A stretch of 64,000 nt of DNA from Flavobacterium piscinae (GTDB lineage Bacteria; Bacteroidota; Bacteroidia; Flavobacteriales; Flavobacteriaceae): positions 1 to 64,000 of the forward strand of contig NZ_SBKQ01000008.1 in the NCBI RefSeq assembly GCF_004122145.1, written 5' to 3'. Positions within the stretch are counted from its first letter, which is position 1. Each line of letters opens with the position of its first letter. The notes beneath the pieces were generated by a model, which saw only the letters and a list, made by a program, of their open reading frames with translations, made no database searches and was not told where the DNA came from. Both the position numbers and the translations under genes were made by a program. Shown here one piece after another: positions 55,316-63,962 of this stretch.

Positions 55316-55861
55316 ATGAAGAAATGGCTATATAAATTGATTTTTTTCAAATTGATGGGATGGAAAATCTCAGGAACGATTGAAGCAACTGTAAAAAAAT
55401 GCGTGATGATTGTTGTGCCTCACACCAGTTGGCATGATTTCTATATCGGACTTTTCACAAGAGGAATTATGGGATTGGAAATGAATTTTGTCGGAAAGAA
55501 AGAATTATTTCGATTTCCCTTTGGCTATTATTTTAAATGGATGGGAGGTGAGCCATTAGATCGATCAGGAGGTTTAAATAAAGTGGATGCTATTTCAAAA
55601 GTTTTTCAAAATAGAGAAATTTTCAGGTTGGCTATTGCTCCGGAAGGAACCCGAAAAAAAGTTACCGAATGGAGAACAGGGTTTTATTACATTGCTCTTC
55701 AAGCCAATGTGCCCATAATTCCGGTTGCTTTTGATTATTCTAAAAAACAAGTCAAACTTGGTGAACCGTTTTATCCAACCGGAAAAATAGAAGAGGATTT
55801 GTTGTTTTTACAAAAATTTTATATTGGCGTAATCGGTAAAATACCTGAAAATAGTTTTTAA
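55316..55861 (+). CDS. Lysophospholipid acyltransferase-like protein
   Basis: A 181-residue PlsC-family protein without a long membrane N-terminus. The catalytic HxxxxD is in VVPHTSWHDFYIGLF; FVGKKELFRFPFGYYFKWMG, the glycerophosphate-binding RLAIAPEGTRKKVTEWRTGF and the last motif VPIIPVAFDY follow. It probably acylates lysophosphatidic acid or a related lipid at the inner membrane. Confidence 0.87.
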   Translation: MKKWLYKLIFFKLMGWKISGTIEATVKKCVMIVVPHTSWHDFYIGLFTRGIMGLEMNFVGKKELFRFPFGYYFKWMGGEPLDRSGGLNKVDAISKVFQNREIFRLAIAPEGTRKKVTEWRTGFYYIALQANVPIIPVAFDYSKKQVKLGEPFYPTGKIEEDLLFLQKFYIGVIGKIPENSF

Positions 55862-55906
55862 AGAAAAAAAATCAATTATTTAAAAACCAATTGTAATTTG
55901 TTTTCG

Positions 55907-55918
55907 TACATGCATGTA
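55907..55918. promoter_or_regulatory. 12-bp palindrome before the propeller lipoprotein gene
   Basis: TACATGCATGTA is a perfect palindrome 22 bp upstream of the ATG at 55941; it could be an operator. An imperfect -7 element (GTAATTTG) lies near 55893. Confidence 0.35.
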
Positions 55919-55940
55919 TAAACACTTAAAATTATACAGC

Positions 55941-56948
55941 ATGAAAAACAAAAATTTATTTACGGCGGTTATCTTGAGTTCAATCTTATTTATGTCATGT
56001 AGTGATGACGATAGTAACCAACAAACAGTTAGTGAAGTAAAGTTGTTTACTTCTAGTAATACTTCAGGAATGGTATCGGTAATGGATTTACTTCCTTCCA
56101 TGCCGACTACTCAAAGTTTTTCGGTAAATTCTACCGACGCAGATGGAATTCATTACTATCCGTCTACCGACGAAATTATTCTTGCATCACGGTCAAATAA
56201 TCGTTTAGAAGCTTATGGAAACGTTAGTGAAGCATTGATGAACAACAGTTCAAGTTTAACTTTGGCTTACAGTAGCACATCTGATTTTAACAATGCAAGA
56301 GAGATTGCGGTTGCAGGGAATACAGTAATTGTAACGCAAGATCAAGCTGAATCTAACGGAAATCAAAACAAATTATTTGTTTACGAAAAAACCGCTTCCG
56401 GATTTACATTGCAAAGAACATTTGAAGTTGATATAAAGTTGTGGGGAATCCATTTTGACGGAAATAACTTGTATGCAATCGCTGACTTAACTAGTGATTT
56501 AGTAGTTTATAATAATGTGTTGGGCAACTCCTCAGGCCCTCTGGTTTCCAGCAAGCGAGTGACAATTGAAGGTTTGGTAAGAACACATGGAATTACTTAT
56601 TCAAGTGTAGAAAACACGATGGTGTTAACGGATGTTGGAGCTGCCGCTTCGGATTCTGACGGAGGGGTGATTGTAATTAACAATTTTTCTTCAGTTTTCT
56701 CGTCCACAGCTAATAACGGAACAATTTCAATGGCTAATCAAATTAGAATCTACGGTCCTAGTTCAATGTTAGGAAATCCGGTTGATGTGGCTTATGATAA
56801 TGTAACAAAAATGATTTATGTAGCTGAAAGAGCAAATGGGGGTGGGAGAGTATTAACTTTCTCTGTTCCTTCCACAAGTGGCGATTATGCCCCAACAATG
56901 AACAGACTAGAACCTGGTTGTGCTGCAGTTTTCTTGCTGAGAAGATAG
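55941..56948 (+). CDS. Beta-propeller-like lipoprotein
   Basis: From the ATG at 55941 it has 335 residues. The signal ends in ILFMSC followed by SDDDSN, a surface-lipoprotein start like that of the fasciclin protein. The mature region repeats short blades, for example IHYYPSTDEIILASRSNNRL, GIHFDGNNLYAIADLTSDLV, HGITYSSVENTMVLTDVG and DVAYDNVTKMIYVAERANGG. It probably binds something at the cell surface; no enzyme motif is seen. The last residues (GCAAVFLLRR) are ordinary, so I do not call a truncation. Confidence 0.72.
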   Translation: MKNKNLFTAVILSSILFMSCSDDDSNQQTVSEVKLFTSSNTSGMVSVMDLLPSMPTTQSFSVNSTDADGIHYYPSTDEIILASRSNNRLEAYGNVSEALMNNSSSLTLAYSSTSDFNNAREIAVAGNTVIVTQDQAESNGNQNKLFVYEKTASGFTLQRTFEVDIKLWGIHFDGNNLYAIADLTSDLVVYNNVLGNSSGPLVSSKRVTIEGLVRTHGITYSSVENTMVLTDVGAAASDSDGGVIVINNFSSVFSSTANNGTISMANQIRIYGPSSMLGNPVDVAYDNVTKMIYVAERANGGGRVLTFSVPSTSGDYAPTMNRLEPGCAAVFLLRR

Positions 56949-56976
56949 TTTTTTGTGTTTGTTTTATTGGTCCTGA

Positions 56977-57008
56977 AAGCCTTGGCTCCTGTGAGTCTTG
57001 GCTTTCTT
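56977..57008. terminator. Probable bidirectional terminator
   Basis: GAAAGCC (56977-56983) pairs with GGCTTTC (57002-57008), with an interrupted inner stem, followed by TTTATTT. It lies between the propeller lipoprotein and the XRE gene and touches the XRE stop codon. Confidence 0.5.
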
Positions 57009-57409
57009 TATTTGGGTAAATACGTTTTAAAAGTACCATTTTTGTAGAAAACTACTATTTTTTCAACTTCGTCTTGGTTAGAAAAATTGAATTTATCCGA
57101 CTTGGTAGTTTCTAACTTACTGTTCTCTTCACTTTTTTTCAAAGGAAGAACTTCATTTATTGAAATGTTTTCTGACGAATTTGATTTAGGAAAATTTCCT
57201 TTATTGAACAAAAACCAATACAAATCTACTTCGGGAAATGCTTCTGTAATTTTAATTACAAATTCTAAACTGGGTTTGTTTCTACCGGAGAGTAGGTGAG
57301 AAAGGCTTGATCGCTGCACGCCAATTTTATCCGCAAAAGCAGAAGCACTAAGTTGAAAATAATCTAGTATTTTTTCCAATTTTTGTACAAATTCCTTTGT
57401 GTTTTGCAT
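57008..57409 (-). CDS. XRE-family transcriptional regulator
   Basis: From the ATG at 57407-57409 it is 133 residues. The helix-turn-helix is at about residues 10-60 (KILDYFQLSASAFADKIGVQ, RSSLSHLLSGRNKPSLEFVI), and the C-terminal half is a Ser/Lys-rich linker ending in VEKIVVFYKNGTFKTYLPK, of a type seen in many flavobacterial XRE proteins. A longer start is open but would cover its own promoter. Two identical operator-like palindromes lie in the promoter region (57433-57484), so it probably represses itself. Confidence 0.85.
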   Translation of the reverse strand: MQNTKEFVQKLEKILDYFQLSASAFADKIGVQRSSLSHLLSGRNKPSLEFVIKITEAFPEVDLYWFLFNKGNFPKSNSSENISINEVLPLKKSEENSKLETTKSDKFNFSNQDEVEKIVVFYKNGTFKTYLPK

Positions 57410-57432
57410 ACTATAAAATAATTGATTTTTTG

Positions 57433-57484
57433 ATGTTACAAATGTAATCAATAAGTTGTTTTAAATAAATGTTACAAATGTAAT
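57433..57484. promoter_or_regulatory. Twin identical operators in the XRE promoter
   Basis: ATGTTACAAATGTAAT occurs at 57433-57448 and again at 57469-57484, 36 bp apart. Each contains the inverted repeat TTACA-NN-TGTAA. On the minus strand the first contains TACATTTG (57439-57446), an exact -7 element 29 bp before the XRE start. Confidence 0.7.
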
Positions 57485-57639
57485 TTAACTTTTTAAGACA
57501 GTATTTAATTAAATAATATATTTAATTAAATTAAACAAAATAAATGATTATCAATAACATAATTTATTAATATTTTAGTTTGTAAATTTTATACATTTCT
57601 GTGTTTACAAAGTTAAATTTTTATTTCTTTTCAGACTGT

Positions 57640-57672
57640 TTACAAATGTTATTACAAAGATGATTACCTTTG
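57640..57672 (+). promoter_or_regulatory. Promoter of the M14 peptidase gene
   Basis: TTAC (57640-57643), 21-bp spacer, TACCTTTG (57665-57672). A partial copy of the XRE operator (TTTACAAATGTTA, 57639-57651) overlaps the -33 end. Confidence 0.55.
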
Positions 57673-57692
57673 TTTGGCTTAAATTTACCAAA

Positions 57693-58847
57693 ATGAACTA
57701 CCTTTCTATTTACCAAAAAAATAAAGAAACTGATTTGAAAGGACGCTACATCACACTCCAAAACATTGAACCTGTTTTAGGGAAACATTTTTCTAAAAAC
57801 GAAATTCAAGTTATAGGTAAATCAGTAAAGGGAAAATCAATTTATGCTTATCAAGTTGGAACCGGAAATTTTAAAATTTTACTTTGGTCTCAAATGCATG
57901 GAAATGAAAGTACAACCACAAAAGCACTTTTTGACCTTTTTAATTTTCTAGACTCCGATGTGGAGCAAGTAAAAAATTGGAAAGAAAGATTTAGTTTCTA
58001 TTTTATTCCGATGCTCAATCCGGATGGTGCGGAAATGTATTCAAGAGAAAATGCAAACCAAATAGACTTAAATCGTGATTTTATTCATCTATCTCAGCCT
58101 GAAAGTCAATTGTTGATGAATGTTTTTAAGGATTTTAAACCTGATTTTTGTTTTAATTTGCACGATCAACGAACTGTATTTGGTGCCGGACAAACAAAAA
58201 ATCCGGCAACTGTTTCGTTTTTGGCTCCTTCTTATAATGAAGAAAGAGAAATCAATGCAGTGCGTTTAAAGGCTATTAATTTAATAGCAGGAATAAATGA
58301 AGAACTTCAACAGTTTATTTCTAATCAAGTGGGGCGATTTGACGATGGGTTTAACCGAAATTGTGTAGGAGACACTTTTCAACAATTGGGTGTGCCAACT
58401 GTTTTGTTTGAAGCCGGACATTTTCAAAACGATTATAACCGAGAAGAAACGCGAAAATTTATTTTCATCAGCTTGTTGAGTGCCTTCCAACTGCTTTACG
58501 AAAACGATATAGTTAATAACAAAATTGATGATTATTTGAAAATTCCGCAAAATAATCCTTGTTTTTTCGATATTGTTTACAGAAATGTCAAAATAAATTA
58601 TGATAATTCAAATTTAATAACGAATTTTGCAGCACAATTTAAGGAGGAAATTATCGAAAATCAATTGGTTTTCAAGGCGTATATTTCGAGTGTAGGGGAT
58701 TTAAATGGATTTTATGGTCACACCGAATTTGATGCTCTACAAGAATTGTTTCAAGATGATGAAGGTAATTTTCCTAAAATTAATGAAAAAGCTGACTTTA
58801 TGTTAGGAAATAACAAAATATTTGTTAATGGTTTGCTAAAAAAATAA
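57693..58847 (+). CDS. M14-family zinc carboxypeptidase
   Basis: From the ATG at 57693 the protein has 384 residues. The zinc ligands are in LLWSQMHGNESTTTKALFDL (HxxE) and FCFNLHDQRTVFGAG (His), substrate-binding MLNPDGAEMYSREN and QIDLNRDF, and the catalytic Glu lies in VLFEAGHFQNDYNREETRKF. It has no signal peptide, so it acts in the cytoplasm, perhaps on peptidoglycan peptides or conjugated amino acids as in related deacylases. The catalytic domain covers about residues 10-290. Confidence 0.85.
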   Translation: MNYLSIYQKNKETDLKGRYITLQNIEPVLGKHFSKNEIQVIGKSVKGKSIYAYQVGTGNFKILLWSQMHGNESTTTKALFDLFNFLDSDVEQVKNWKERFSFYFIPMLNPDGAEMYSRENANQIDLNRDFIHLSQPESQLLMNVFKDFKPDFCFNLHDQRTVFGAGQTKNPATVSFLAPSYNEEREINAVRLKAINLIAGINEELQQFISNQVGRFDDGFNRNCVGDTFQQLGVPTVLFEAGHFQNDYNREETRKFIFISLLSAFQLLYENDIVNNKIDDYLKIPQNNPCFFDIVYRNVKINYDNSNLITNFAAQFKEEIIENQLVFKAYISSVGDLNGFYGHTEFDALQELFQDDEGNFPKINEKADFMLGNNKIFVNGLLKK

Positions 58848-58925
58848 CAATATCGTTTTTTTATTGAATAAATTGTACTTCTTTTGTAGCATTAAATAAA
58901 CAACAATAAATACATACAAAAAACC

Positions 58926-59405
58926 ATGAGTAAGTTTCGTTTAGATGAAGTAGATCACCAAATTCTTGACATGTTAATTGACAATACGAGAGTTCCTTTT
59001 ACGGATATCGCAAAAAAACTATTAATTTCTGCCGGTACCGTTCACGTAAGAGTAAAAAAAATGGAAGATGCCGGAATTATCATGGGATCGTCTTTAACGT
59101 TGGATTATGAAAAGTTAGGTTATTCTTTCATTGCCTATGTTGGCGTTTTCTTGAATAATACCTCTCAAACTAAATTTGTTTTGGAGCGTATCAACGAAAT
59201 ACCTTATGTAACCGTTGCTCACGTGACAACCGGAAAATTCAATATTTTCTGTAAAATTAGAGCAAAAGATACCAAACATGCCAAAGACGTGATTTTTATG
59301 ATTGATGACATTGATGGAGTTTATCGCACAGAAACGATGATTTCATTAGAGGAAAGCATCAACGACAAAAAACGTTTGATGCACACGATTTTCAAAAATA
59401 TGTAA
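58926..59405 (+). CDS. Lrp/AsnC family transcriptional regulator
   Basis: The 159-residue protein has an N-terminal helix-turn-helix (DEVDHQILDMLIDNTRVPFT, ISAGTVHVRVKKMEDAGII) and a C-terminal RAM ligand-binding domain (AYVGVFLNNTSQTKFVLERI, GKFNIFCKIRAKDTKHAKDV). It likely responds to an amino acid. It ends at its own terminator and is followed by ppc on the same strand. Confidence 0.92.
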   Translation: MSKFRLDEVDHQILDMLIDNTRVPFTDIAKKLLISAGTVHVRVKKMEDAGIIMGSSLTLDYEKLGYSFIAYVGVFLNNTSQTKFVLERINEIPYVTVAHVTTGKFNIFCKIRAKDTKHAKDVIFMIDDIDGVYRTETMISLEESINDKKRLMHTIFKNM

Positions 59406-59421
59406 GTTTATATTCAACTTC

Positions 59422-59457
59422 AAAAACCCTCTCCATTATTCGGTGAGGGTTTTTTTA
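59422..59457 (+). terminator. Terminator of the Lrp/AsnC gene
   Basis: AAAAACCCTC (59422-59431) and GAGGGTTTTT (59445-59454) form a 10-bp stem followed by further T. It separates the regulator from ppc. Confidence 0.8.
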
Positions 59458-59487
59458 TGCCTTTCGGTTTTCTTTCCCCTAAATAAT

Positions 59488-59502
59488 TCACTAATTTAGT
59501 GA
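59488..59502. promoter_or_regulatory. 15-bp palindrome upstream of ppc
   Basis: TCACTAA-T-TTAGTGA is a perfect palindrome ending 15 bp before the ppc ATG. It contains TAATTTAG, one base from the -7 consensus, so it may be an operator over the ppc promoter. Confidence 0.45.
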
Positions 59503-59517
59503 GCAAAAAAAGAGTCT

Positions 59518-62091
59518 ATGTACACGCTTCCCAAAATTGAACGATTTCACCAAAATGTAATATCTAAATATCAAATTTACAATAGTGTTTTTATCACGCT
59601 TCCTTTTGATGCGATTGATAACACCGGCGTACTTTTGCCTCTTTTTACAGAAGTCTGTGAAAGTGGTTTTAAGAACGAACAAAATCCGGAGGAAATTTTT
59701 AACTATTTCTCCGCCAAATATTTAGAAAACCCAACCGAAGAGCAGAAAATTGAATTAATGTTTCGTTTCATTCAATATATCGAACGGCAAATTGTTTTGT
59801 TTGATGCTATTGAAGATGCGGCTTTTCCCATTGTAAATAATATGGAAGGGCGAGGTTCACTTCGTGATATGAAAGAAAAAGCCGACCAACGTTCTAAACG
59901 AAAAGAATTAAAAGAGTTTCTTGAAAATTTCCAAGTCCGGACTGTGTTAACCGCTCATCCTACTCAATTTTATCCCGGTGCTGTGTTGGGAATTATCACC
60001 GATTTAACCGAAGCTGTAAAAGTAAATAACTTGGTTGTAATTAAAGAATTACTGGCTCAATTAGGAAAAACTCCTTTTATTAAAAAAGAAAAACCTACGC
60101 CATTTGATGAAGCGGTAAGTTTGATTTGGTATTTGGAAAATGTGTTTTATCCAACTGCCGGAGAAATGATTCAATACCTTCAAAAAAATATTTTTGATGG
60201 TGAAGAAATTCACAATTCTATTTTTAATTTAGGATTTTGGCCGGGAGGCGATCGGGATGGAAATCCGTTTGTGACGACCGAAATTACATTGAAAGTTGCC
60301 GAAAGGCTTCGAACTTCTATCTTAAAATCATATTACTCAGATATTCGTAAATTAAAGCGAAAGCTTACGTTTAAAGGTGTTGATACGTTAATTGCCGATG
60401 TGGAAAGTAAGTTGTATCGTTCCGTTTTTTATTCAAGAGGGGAGATTTATATTTCTTTTGATGAATTCAAATTAGTATTGAATAAAATTAAAAATATTAT
60501 TAAAGACGAACATCAATCGCTATATTTAGATGAAATTGACTTGTTATTAAACAAACTCAATTTGTTCGGTTTTCATTTCGCAACCTTGGACATTCGTCAA
60601 AATAGTCGTATTCACAAAGCGGTTTTTCAAGAAATTGTGGACACAGAAAAGTCTCTTTTTCCGGCAAATTATTCTCAATTAAGTGAACAAGAAAAAATCG
60701 AAGTTTTAGCTACAATAAGTAGTTCATTAACAGAAGCTGATTTTGAAAACGATATCACCAAATCCACCATAAGTTCTATTCACGCCATGAAAACCATTCA
60801 GGAGAAAAATGGCGAATTGGGGTGCAATCGCTACATTATCAGCAACAACGAAAGTGCGTTGAATGTGATGGAAACCTTTGCAATGTTTAGCCTTTGTGGT
60901 TGGAAAAATCCTTCGGTAGACATCATTCCGCTTTTTGAATCGGTGGATGATTTACAAGCAGCCGACAAAATTATGGAGCAATTATATACCAATTCCGCAT
61001 ACAAAAAGCACCTTGAAAATAGAAACAACGTTCAAACTGTGATGCTTGGTTTTTCCGACGGCACTAAAGACGGGGGTTATTTAATGGCGAATTGGAGCAT
61101 TTATAAAGCTAAACAAACACTAACAGCTATTTCAAGAAAATATGGCGTAAAAGTGCTGTTTTTTGACGGTAGAGGTGGTCCGCCGGCAAGAGGTGGAGGA
61201 AAAACACACAAGTTTTATGCTTCAATGGGACCAACCATCGAAAATCAGCAGATTCAAGTGACGGTGCAGGGTCAAACGATTAGTTCTAATTTTGGTACTT
61301 TGGATTCGTGTCGTTATAATTTAGAGAATTTGTTGAGTGCCGGTGCTACCAATCAACTTTTTAACAAAGATGAAAATGTGTTAACTGAAACTGATAATCA
61401 AATTTTTGATGAATTGTCACGGTTGAGTTATGATAAATATTTGAAATTCAAACAACATCCGAAATTCATCCCTTATTTGGAAAAAATGAGTACACTGAAT
61501 TATTATGCCAAAACCAATATCGGTAGTCGACCGTCCAAGCGAAATAAAAGCGATCAATTGGATTTTAACGATTTGCGTGCCATTCCGTTTGTGGGTTCTT
61601 GGAGTCAACTCAAGCAAAATGTACCCGGTTTTTTTGGAGTTGGAACCGCTTTGAAACAGTTTGAAGCAACCAATCAATGGGAAAAAGTAACCCAGTTGTA
61701 TCAAAATTCTTTGTTTTTTAAAACATTGATTGAAAACAGCATGATGTCGTTATCTAAATCATTTTTTCCGCTAACGGCCTATATGCAAAAGGATGAAGAA
61801 TTTGGCGAGTTTTGGCAGATTATTTATGATGAATACTTGGAAACCAAACGCTTACTACTCAAATTATCCGGTTTCACCGAATTGATGGAAAATTATCCCG
61901 ACGGAAAAGCATCCATTGAAATTCGAGAACAAATTGTGTTGCCCTTGTTGACGATTCAGCAATATGCGTTGTTAAAAATCAGTGAATTAAAAAAACAACC
62001 CAATCCGGACGAAAAGCAAATTGCGGTGTATGAAAAAATTGTAACCCGTTCGTTGTTCGGAAATATTAATGCGAGTAGAAATTCGGCTTAA
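59518..62091 (+). CDS. ppc: Phosphoenolpyruvate carboxylase
   Basis: Carboxylates phosphoenolpyruvate to oxaloacetate to refill the tricarboxylic acid cycle. The 857-residue enzyme shows TVLTAHPTQFYPGAVLG (catalytic His), FWPGGDRDGNPFVTTE, FHFATLDIRQNSRIH, VMLGFSDGTKDGGYL, the Gly-rich loop LFFDGRGGPPARGGGKTHKF, SRPSKR with ALRAIPFVG-type DLRAIPFVGSWSQLKQN, and ends INASRNSA. The loop has PP rather than the common SV, as I recall for Bacteroidetes forms. A DinB gene follows after 14 bp. Confidence 0.96.
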   Translation: MYTLPKIERFHQNVISKYQIYNSVFITLPFDAIDNTGVLLPLFTEVCESGFKNEQNPEEIFNYFSAKYLENPTEEQKIELMFRFIQYIERQIVLFDAIEDAAFPIVNNMEGRGSLRDMKEKADQRSKRKELKEFLENFQVRTVLTAHPTQFYPGAVLGIITDLTEAVKVNNLVVIKELLAQLGKTPFIKKEKPTPFDEAVSLIWYLENVFYPTAGEMIQYLQKNIFDGEEIHNSIFNLGFWPGGDRDGNPFVTTEITLKVAERLRTSILKSYYSDIRKLKRKLTFKGVDTLIADVESKLYRSVFYSRGEIYISFDEFKLVLNKIKNIIKDEHQSLYLDEIDLLLNKLNLFGFHFATLDIRQNSRIHKAVFQEIVDTEKSLFPANYSQLSEQEKIEVLATISSSLTEADFENDITKSTISSIHAMKTIQEKNGELGCNRYIISNNESALNVMETFAMFSLCGWKNPSVDIIPLFESVDDLQAADKIMEQLYTNSAYKKHLENRNNVQTVMLGFSDGTKDGGYLMANWSIYKAKQTLTAISRKYGVKVLFFDGRGGPPARGGGKTHKFYASMGPTIENQQIQVTVQGQTISSNFGTLDSCRYNLENLLSAGATNQLFNKDENVLTETDNQIFDELSRLSYDKYLKFKQHPKFIPYLEKMSTLNYYAKTNIGSRPSKRNKSDQLDFNDLRAIPFVGSWSQLKQNVPGFFGVGTALKQFEATNQWEKVTQLYQNSLFFKTLIENSMMSLSKSFFPLTAYMQKDEEFGEFWQIIYDEYLETKRLLLKLSGFTELMENYPDGKASIEIREQIVLPLLTIQQYALLKISELKKQPNPDEKQIAVYEKIVTRSLFGNINASRNSA

Positions 62092-62105
62092 AAAAGTAAA
62101 AAAAA

Positions 62106-62621
62106 ATGAACTCATCCTCTTTACAATCAACAGAATACGCATCGTATTATTCACCATACATCAATGCATTAGGTAATGTAAATTTGATCGAAGAATTAGA
62201 AAATTCAATGCAAAATTTTGAAGAATTTCTAATTCAAATTCCATCTGAAAAGCACGAATATCGTTATGCGGAAGGAAAATGGGCCATCAAAGATATTGTG
62301 CAACACCTTGTTGATGCTGAACGAGTTTTTGCCTATCGATCCTTGCGGTTTGCCCGAAAAGATCAAACGCCACTTCCCGGTTTTGATGAAAATGAGTATG
62401 TTGAAGCTACAGCAGCTAATAGTAGAACGCTATCCGATTTACTACAAGAATACAAAGCAGTTCGTTTAGCAACGTTGTATTTGTTTAAGTCATTTACAGA
62501 CGAAGAATTAATGTACACCGGAATCGCTTCAAATAATTCTTTTACCGTAAGAGCTATGGGTTTTATTGCGATAGGTCATCTAAAGCATCATCAACGGATA
62601 ATTGCAGAAAGGTATTTGTAG
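62106..62621 (+). CDS. DinB family protein
   Basis: A 171-residue four-helix protein of the DinB/YfiT metalloenzyme superfamily. Three metal-ligand His are visible: KDIVQHLVDAERVFAYRS and FIAIGHLKHHQRIIAERYL, and W in AEGKWAIKDI marks the usual start of helix 2. Thiol transferase or hydrolase activity is known for some members; the reaction here is unknown. It is 14 bp after ppc. Confidence 0.86.
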   Translation: MNSSSLQSTEYASYYSPYINALGNVNLIEELENSMQNFEEFLIQIPSEKHEYRYAEGKWAIKDIVQHLVDAERVFAYRSLRFARKDQTPLPGFDENEYVEATAANSRTLSDLLQEYKAVRLATLYLFKSFTDEELMYTGIASNNSFTVRAMGFIAIGHLKHHQRIIAERYL

Positions 62622-62624
62622 GAA

Positions 62625-63062
62625 CTATTTTTTCTTACCGTTATTAAACTTTACTTTCTCTACGATTTCAGGTTTTGCCTCTGGTTTCTTTTTAAAACCA
62701 GGTTTTCCGGTTGGTTTTCCTGTTGGTCGTAGAGTTGATTTTTGTACAGGTTTTTTATCACCTATTGGTTTGCTTTTTGGCTTTTCTGTGGAAGGAGAAG
62801 TTGGTTTGTGACTTTGAATCACTTCCATTGGATTTTTTGGATTTTCTTTAGTTCCTCTTAAATGAATCACCAATCCGTTTAAAAAATTACGCAACACCTG
62901 ATCACCACATTCCATATAATTCGGATGGTCAGCATTGCGAAAAAATGCTCCTAATTCCGCTTTCGAAATACGAAAATCAACCAATTGTAAAATGTCTACA
63001 ATTTGGTCATCCCGAAGTTGCAAGGCGACACGGAGTTTTTTGAAGATATCGTTGTTGTTCAT
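62625..63062 (-). CDS. DUF1456 family protein (YehS-like) with basic tail
   Basis: A 145-residue protein. The first 90 residues hold two DUF1456 repeats (NDIFKKLRVALQLRDDQIVD, FRNADHPNYMECGDQVLRNF, LNGLVIHLRG). The remaining 55 residues are rich in Lys, Pro and Gly, including a PTGKPTGKP repeat, and may bind nucleic acid. The function of the family is unknown. A -7 element (minus TATCTTTG, 63106-63113) is upstream. Confidence 0.85.
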   Translation of the reverse strand: MNNNDIFKKLRVALQLRDDQIVDILQLVDFRISKAELGAFFRNADHPNYMECGDQVLRNFLNGLVIHLRGTKENPKNPMEVIQSHKPTSPSTEKPKSKPIGDKKPVQKSTLRPTGKPTGKPGFKKKPEAKPEIVEKVKFNNGKKK

Positions 63063-63068
63063 GTTTTT

Positions 63069-63090
63069 AGAGTTGCTGAGTTACTCAGTT
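63069..63090. repeat. Degenerate AACTCAG repeat upstream of DUF1456 (copy 2)
   Basis: On the minus strand this reads AAACTGAGTAACTCAGCAACTC, sharing AGTAACTCAG and CAGCAACTC-type words with 52801-52837. As there, it lies directly before a start codon. Confidence 0.6.
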
Positions 63091-63105
63091 TATTATATTA
63101 ATTTG

Positions 63106-63113
63106 CAAAGATA
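63106..63113 (-). promoter_or_regulatory. -7 element of the DUF1456 gene
   Basis: Minus-strand TATCTTTG matches TAnnTTTG, 43 bp before the start codon, so the repeat at 63069-63090 would be in the transcribed leader. Confidence 0.45.
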
Positions 63114-63167
63114 AGAGTTAAACTAATGAAATGAATTTTTATTTTTTCATAAACAGATAGCCAACAA

Positions 63168-63962
63168 TTATTCCAATATCCATTTAACCGCCTCACCAAA
63201 ATTCTCTCTCCATAACTTTTCATTATGTTTTCCGCCTTTAATGATGACTTGTTTGAAGTTCGATTTTTTACAGATGCGTTTTTCAACCAAAGTGGTCATT
63301 TTTGTAAAATCGCTAACCATGTCTTCGCTTTCGCTGTCTCCGCATAAGAAATAGAGTTTTGCGTTTATTTTTTCTGTTTTTTCCGTTAAGGTATAGATGT
63401 CATTGGTGTACCAGAAAGAAGGGGAGAAGACACCTGCTTTTCCGAACGTTTTCGGATACTTTAATACTGCATAATACGAAACCAATCCACCTAACGAACT
63501 CCCGAAAATAGTGGTATGTTTGGCTTTTATTTTGGTTCGAAAAGTTTTGTCAATATGTGGTTTTAAAGTATTTACAATAAATTCCAAATACGCATCGGCA
63601 TTACCACCACCGTGTTTTTCGTGTTTAAACGGAGTTAATTCCTCCAAACGTTTTTCGTTACCGTGTTCGATACCAATAACAATGACATTCATTTTTAAAC
63701 TGTCTAACGTTTCATCAACCTTCCACTCGCCGGCATACGAAGTTTTGGCATCAAACAAATTTTGAGCATCGTGCATATACAATACTGGATATTTTTGGGT
63801 TGATTTTTCATAATTCAACGGCAAATAAACCCATATTTTCTTAGTAGTTTGCAATTGCGGAGCGTCTATCTCGAAAGTAGTATAACGTTTTTGACTCCAA
63901 ACGTTTTGACTAACAAAAACTAGTATCCCGAAAAGAATAAGTATCGAAAAAATTAACTTCAT
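63168..63962 (-). CDS. Secreted alpha/beta hydrolase (esterase D family)
   Basis: A 264-residue protein with a signal peptide (MKLIFSILILFGILVFVSQN). The esterase D/enterochelin esterase fold shows KKIWVYLPLNYEKSTQKYPV, YMHDAQNLFD, the nucleophile Ser in TTIFGSSLGGLVSYYAVLKY, an Asp in YFLCGDSESEDMVSD and the His in IKGGKHNEKLWRE. It probably hydrolyses esters in the periplasm, perhaps ferric-siderophore or carbohydrate esters; the substrate is not decided by sequence. It is the last complete gene at the right edge. Confidence 0.88.
   Translation of the reverse strand: MKLIFSILILFGILVFVSQNVWSQKRYTTFEIDAPQLQTTKKIWVYLPLNYEKSTQKYPVLYMHDAQNLFDAKTSYAGEWKVDETLDSLKMNVIVIGIEHGNEKRLEELTPFKHEKHGGGNADAYLEFIVNTLKPHIDKTFRTKIKAKHTTIFGSSLGGLVSYYAVLKYPKTFGKAGVFSPSFWYTNDIYTLTEKTEKINAKLYFLCGDSESEDMVSDFTKMTTLVEKRICKKSNFKQVIIKGGKHNEKLWRENFGEAVKWILE

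Noticed and set aside
55941..56948. C-terminal frameshift in the propeller lipoprotein
   Set aside because: The last residues differ in feel from the repeats, but the stop is followed by a terminator and no continuing frame was found.
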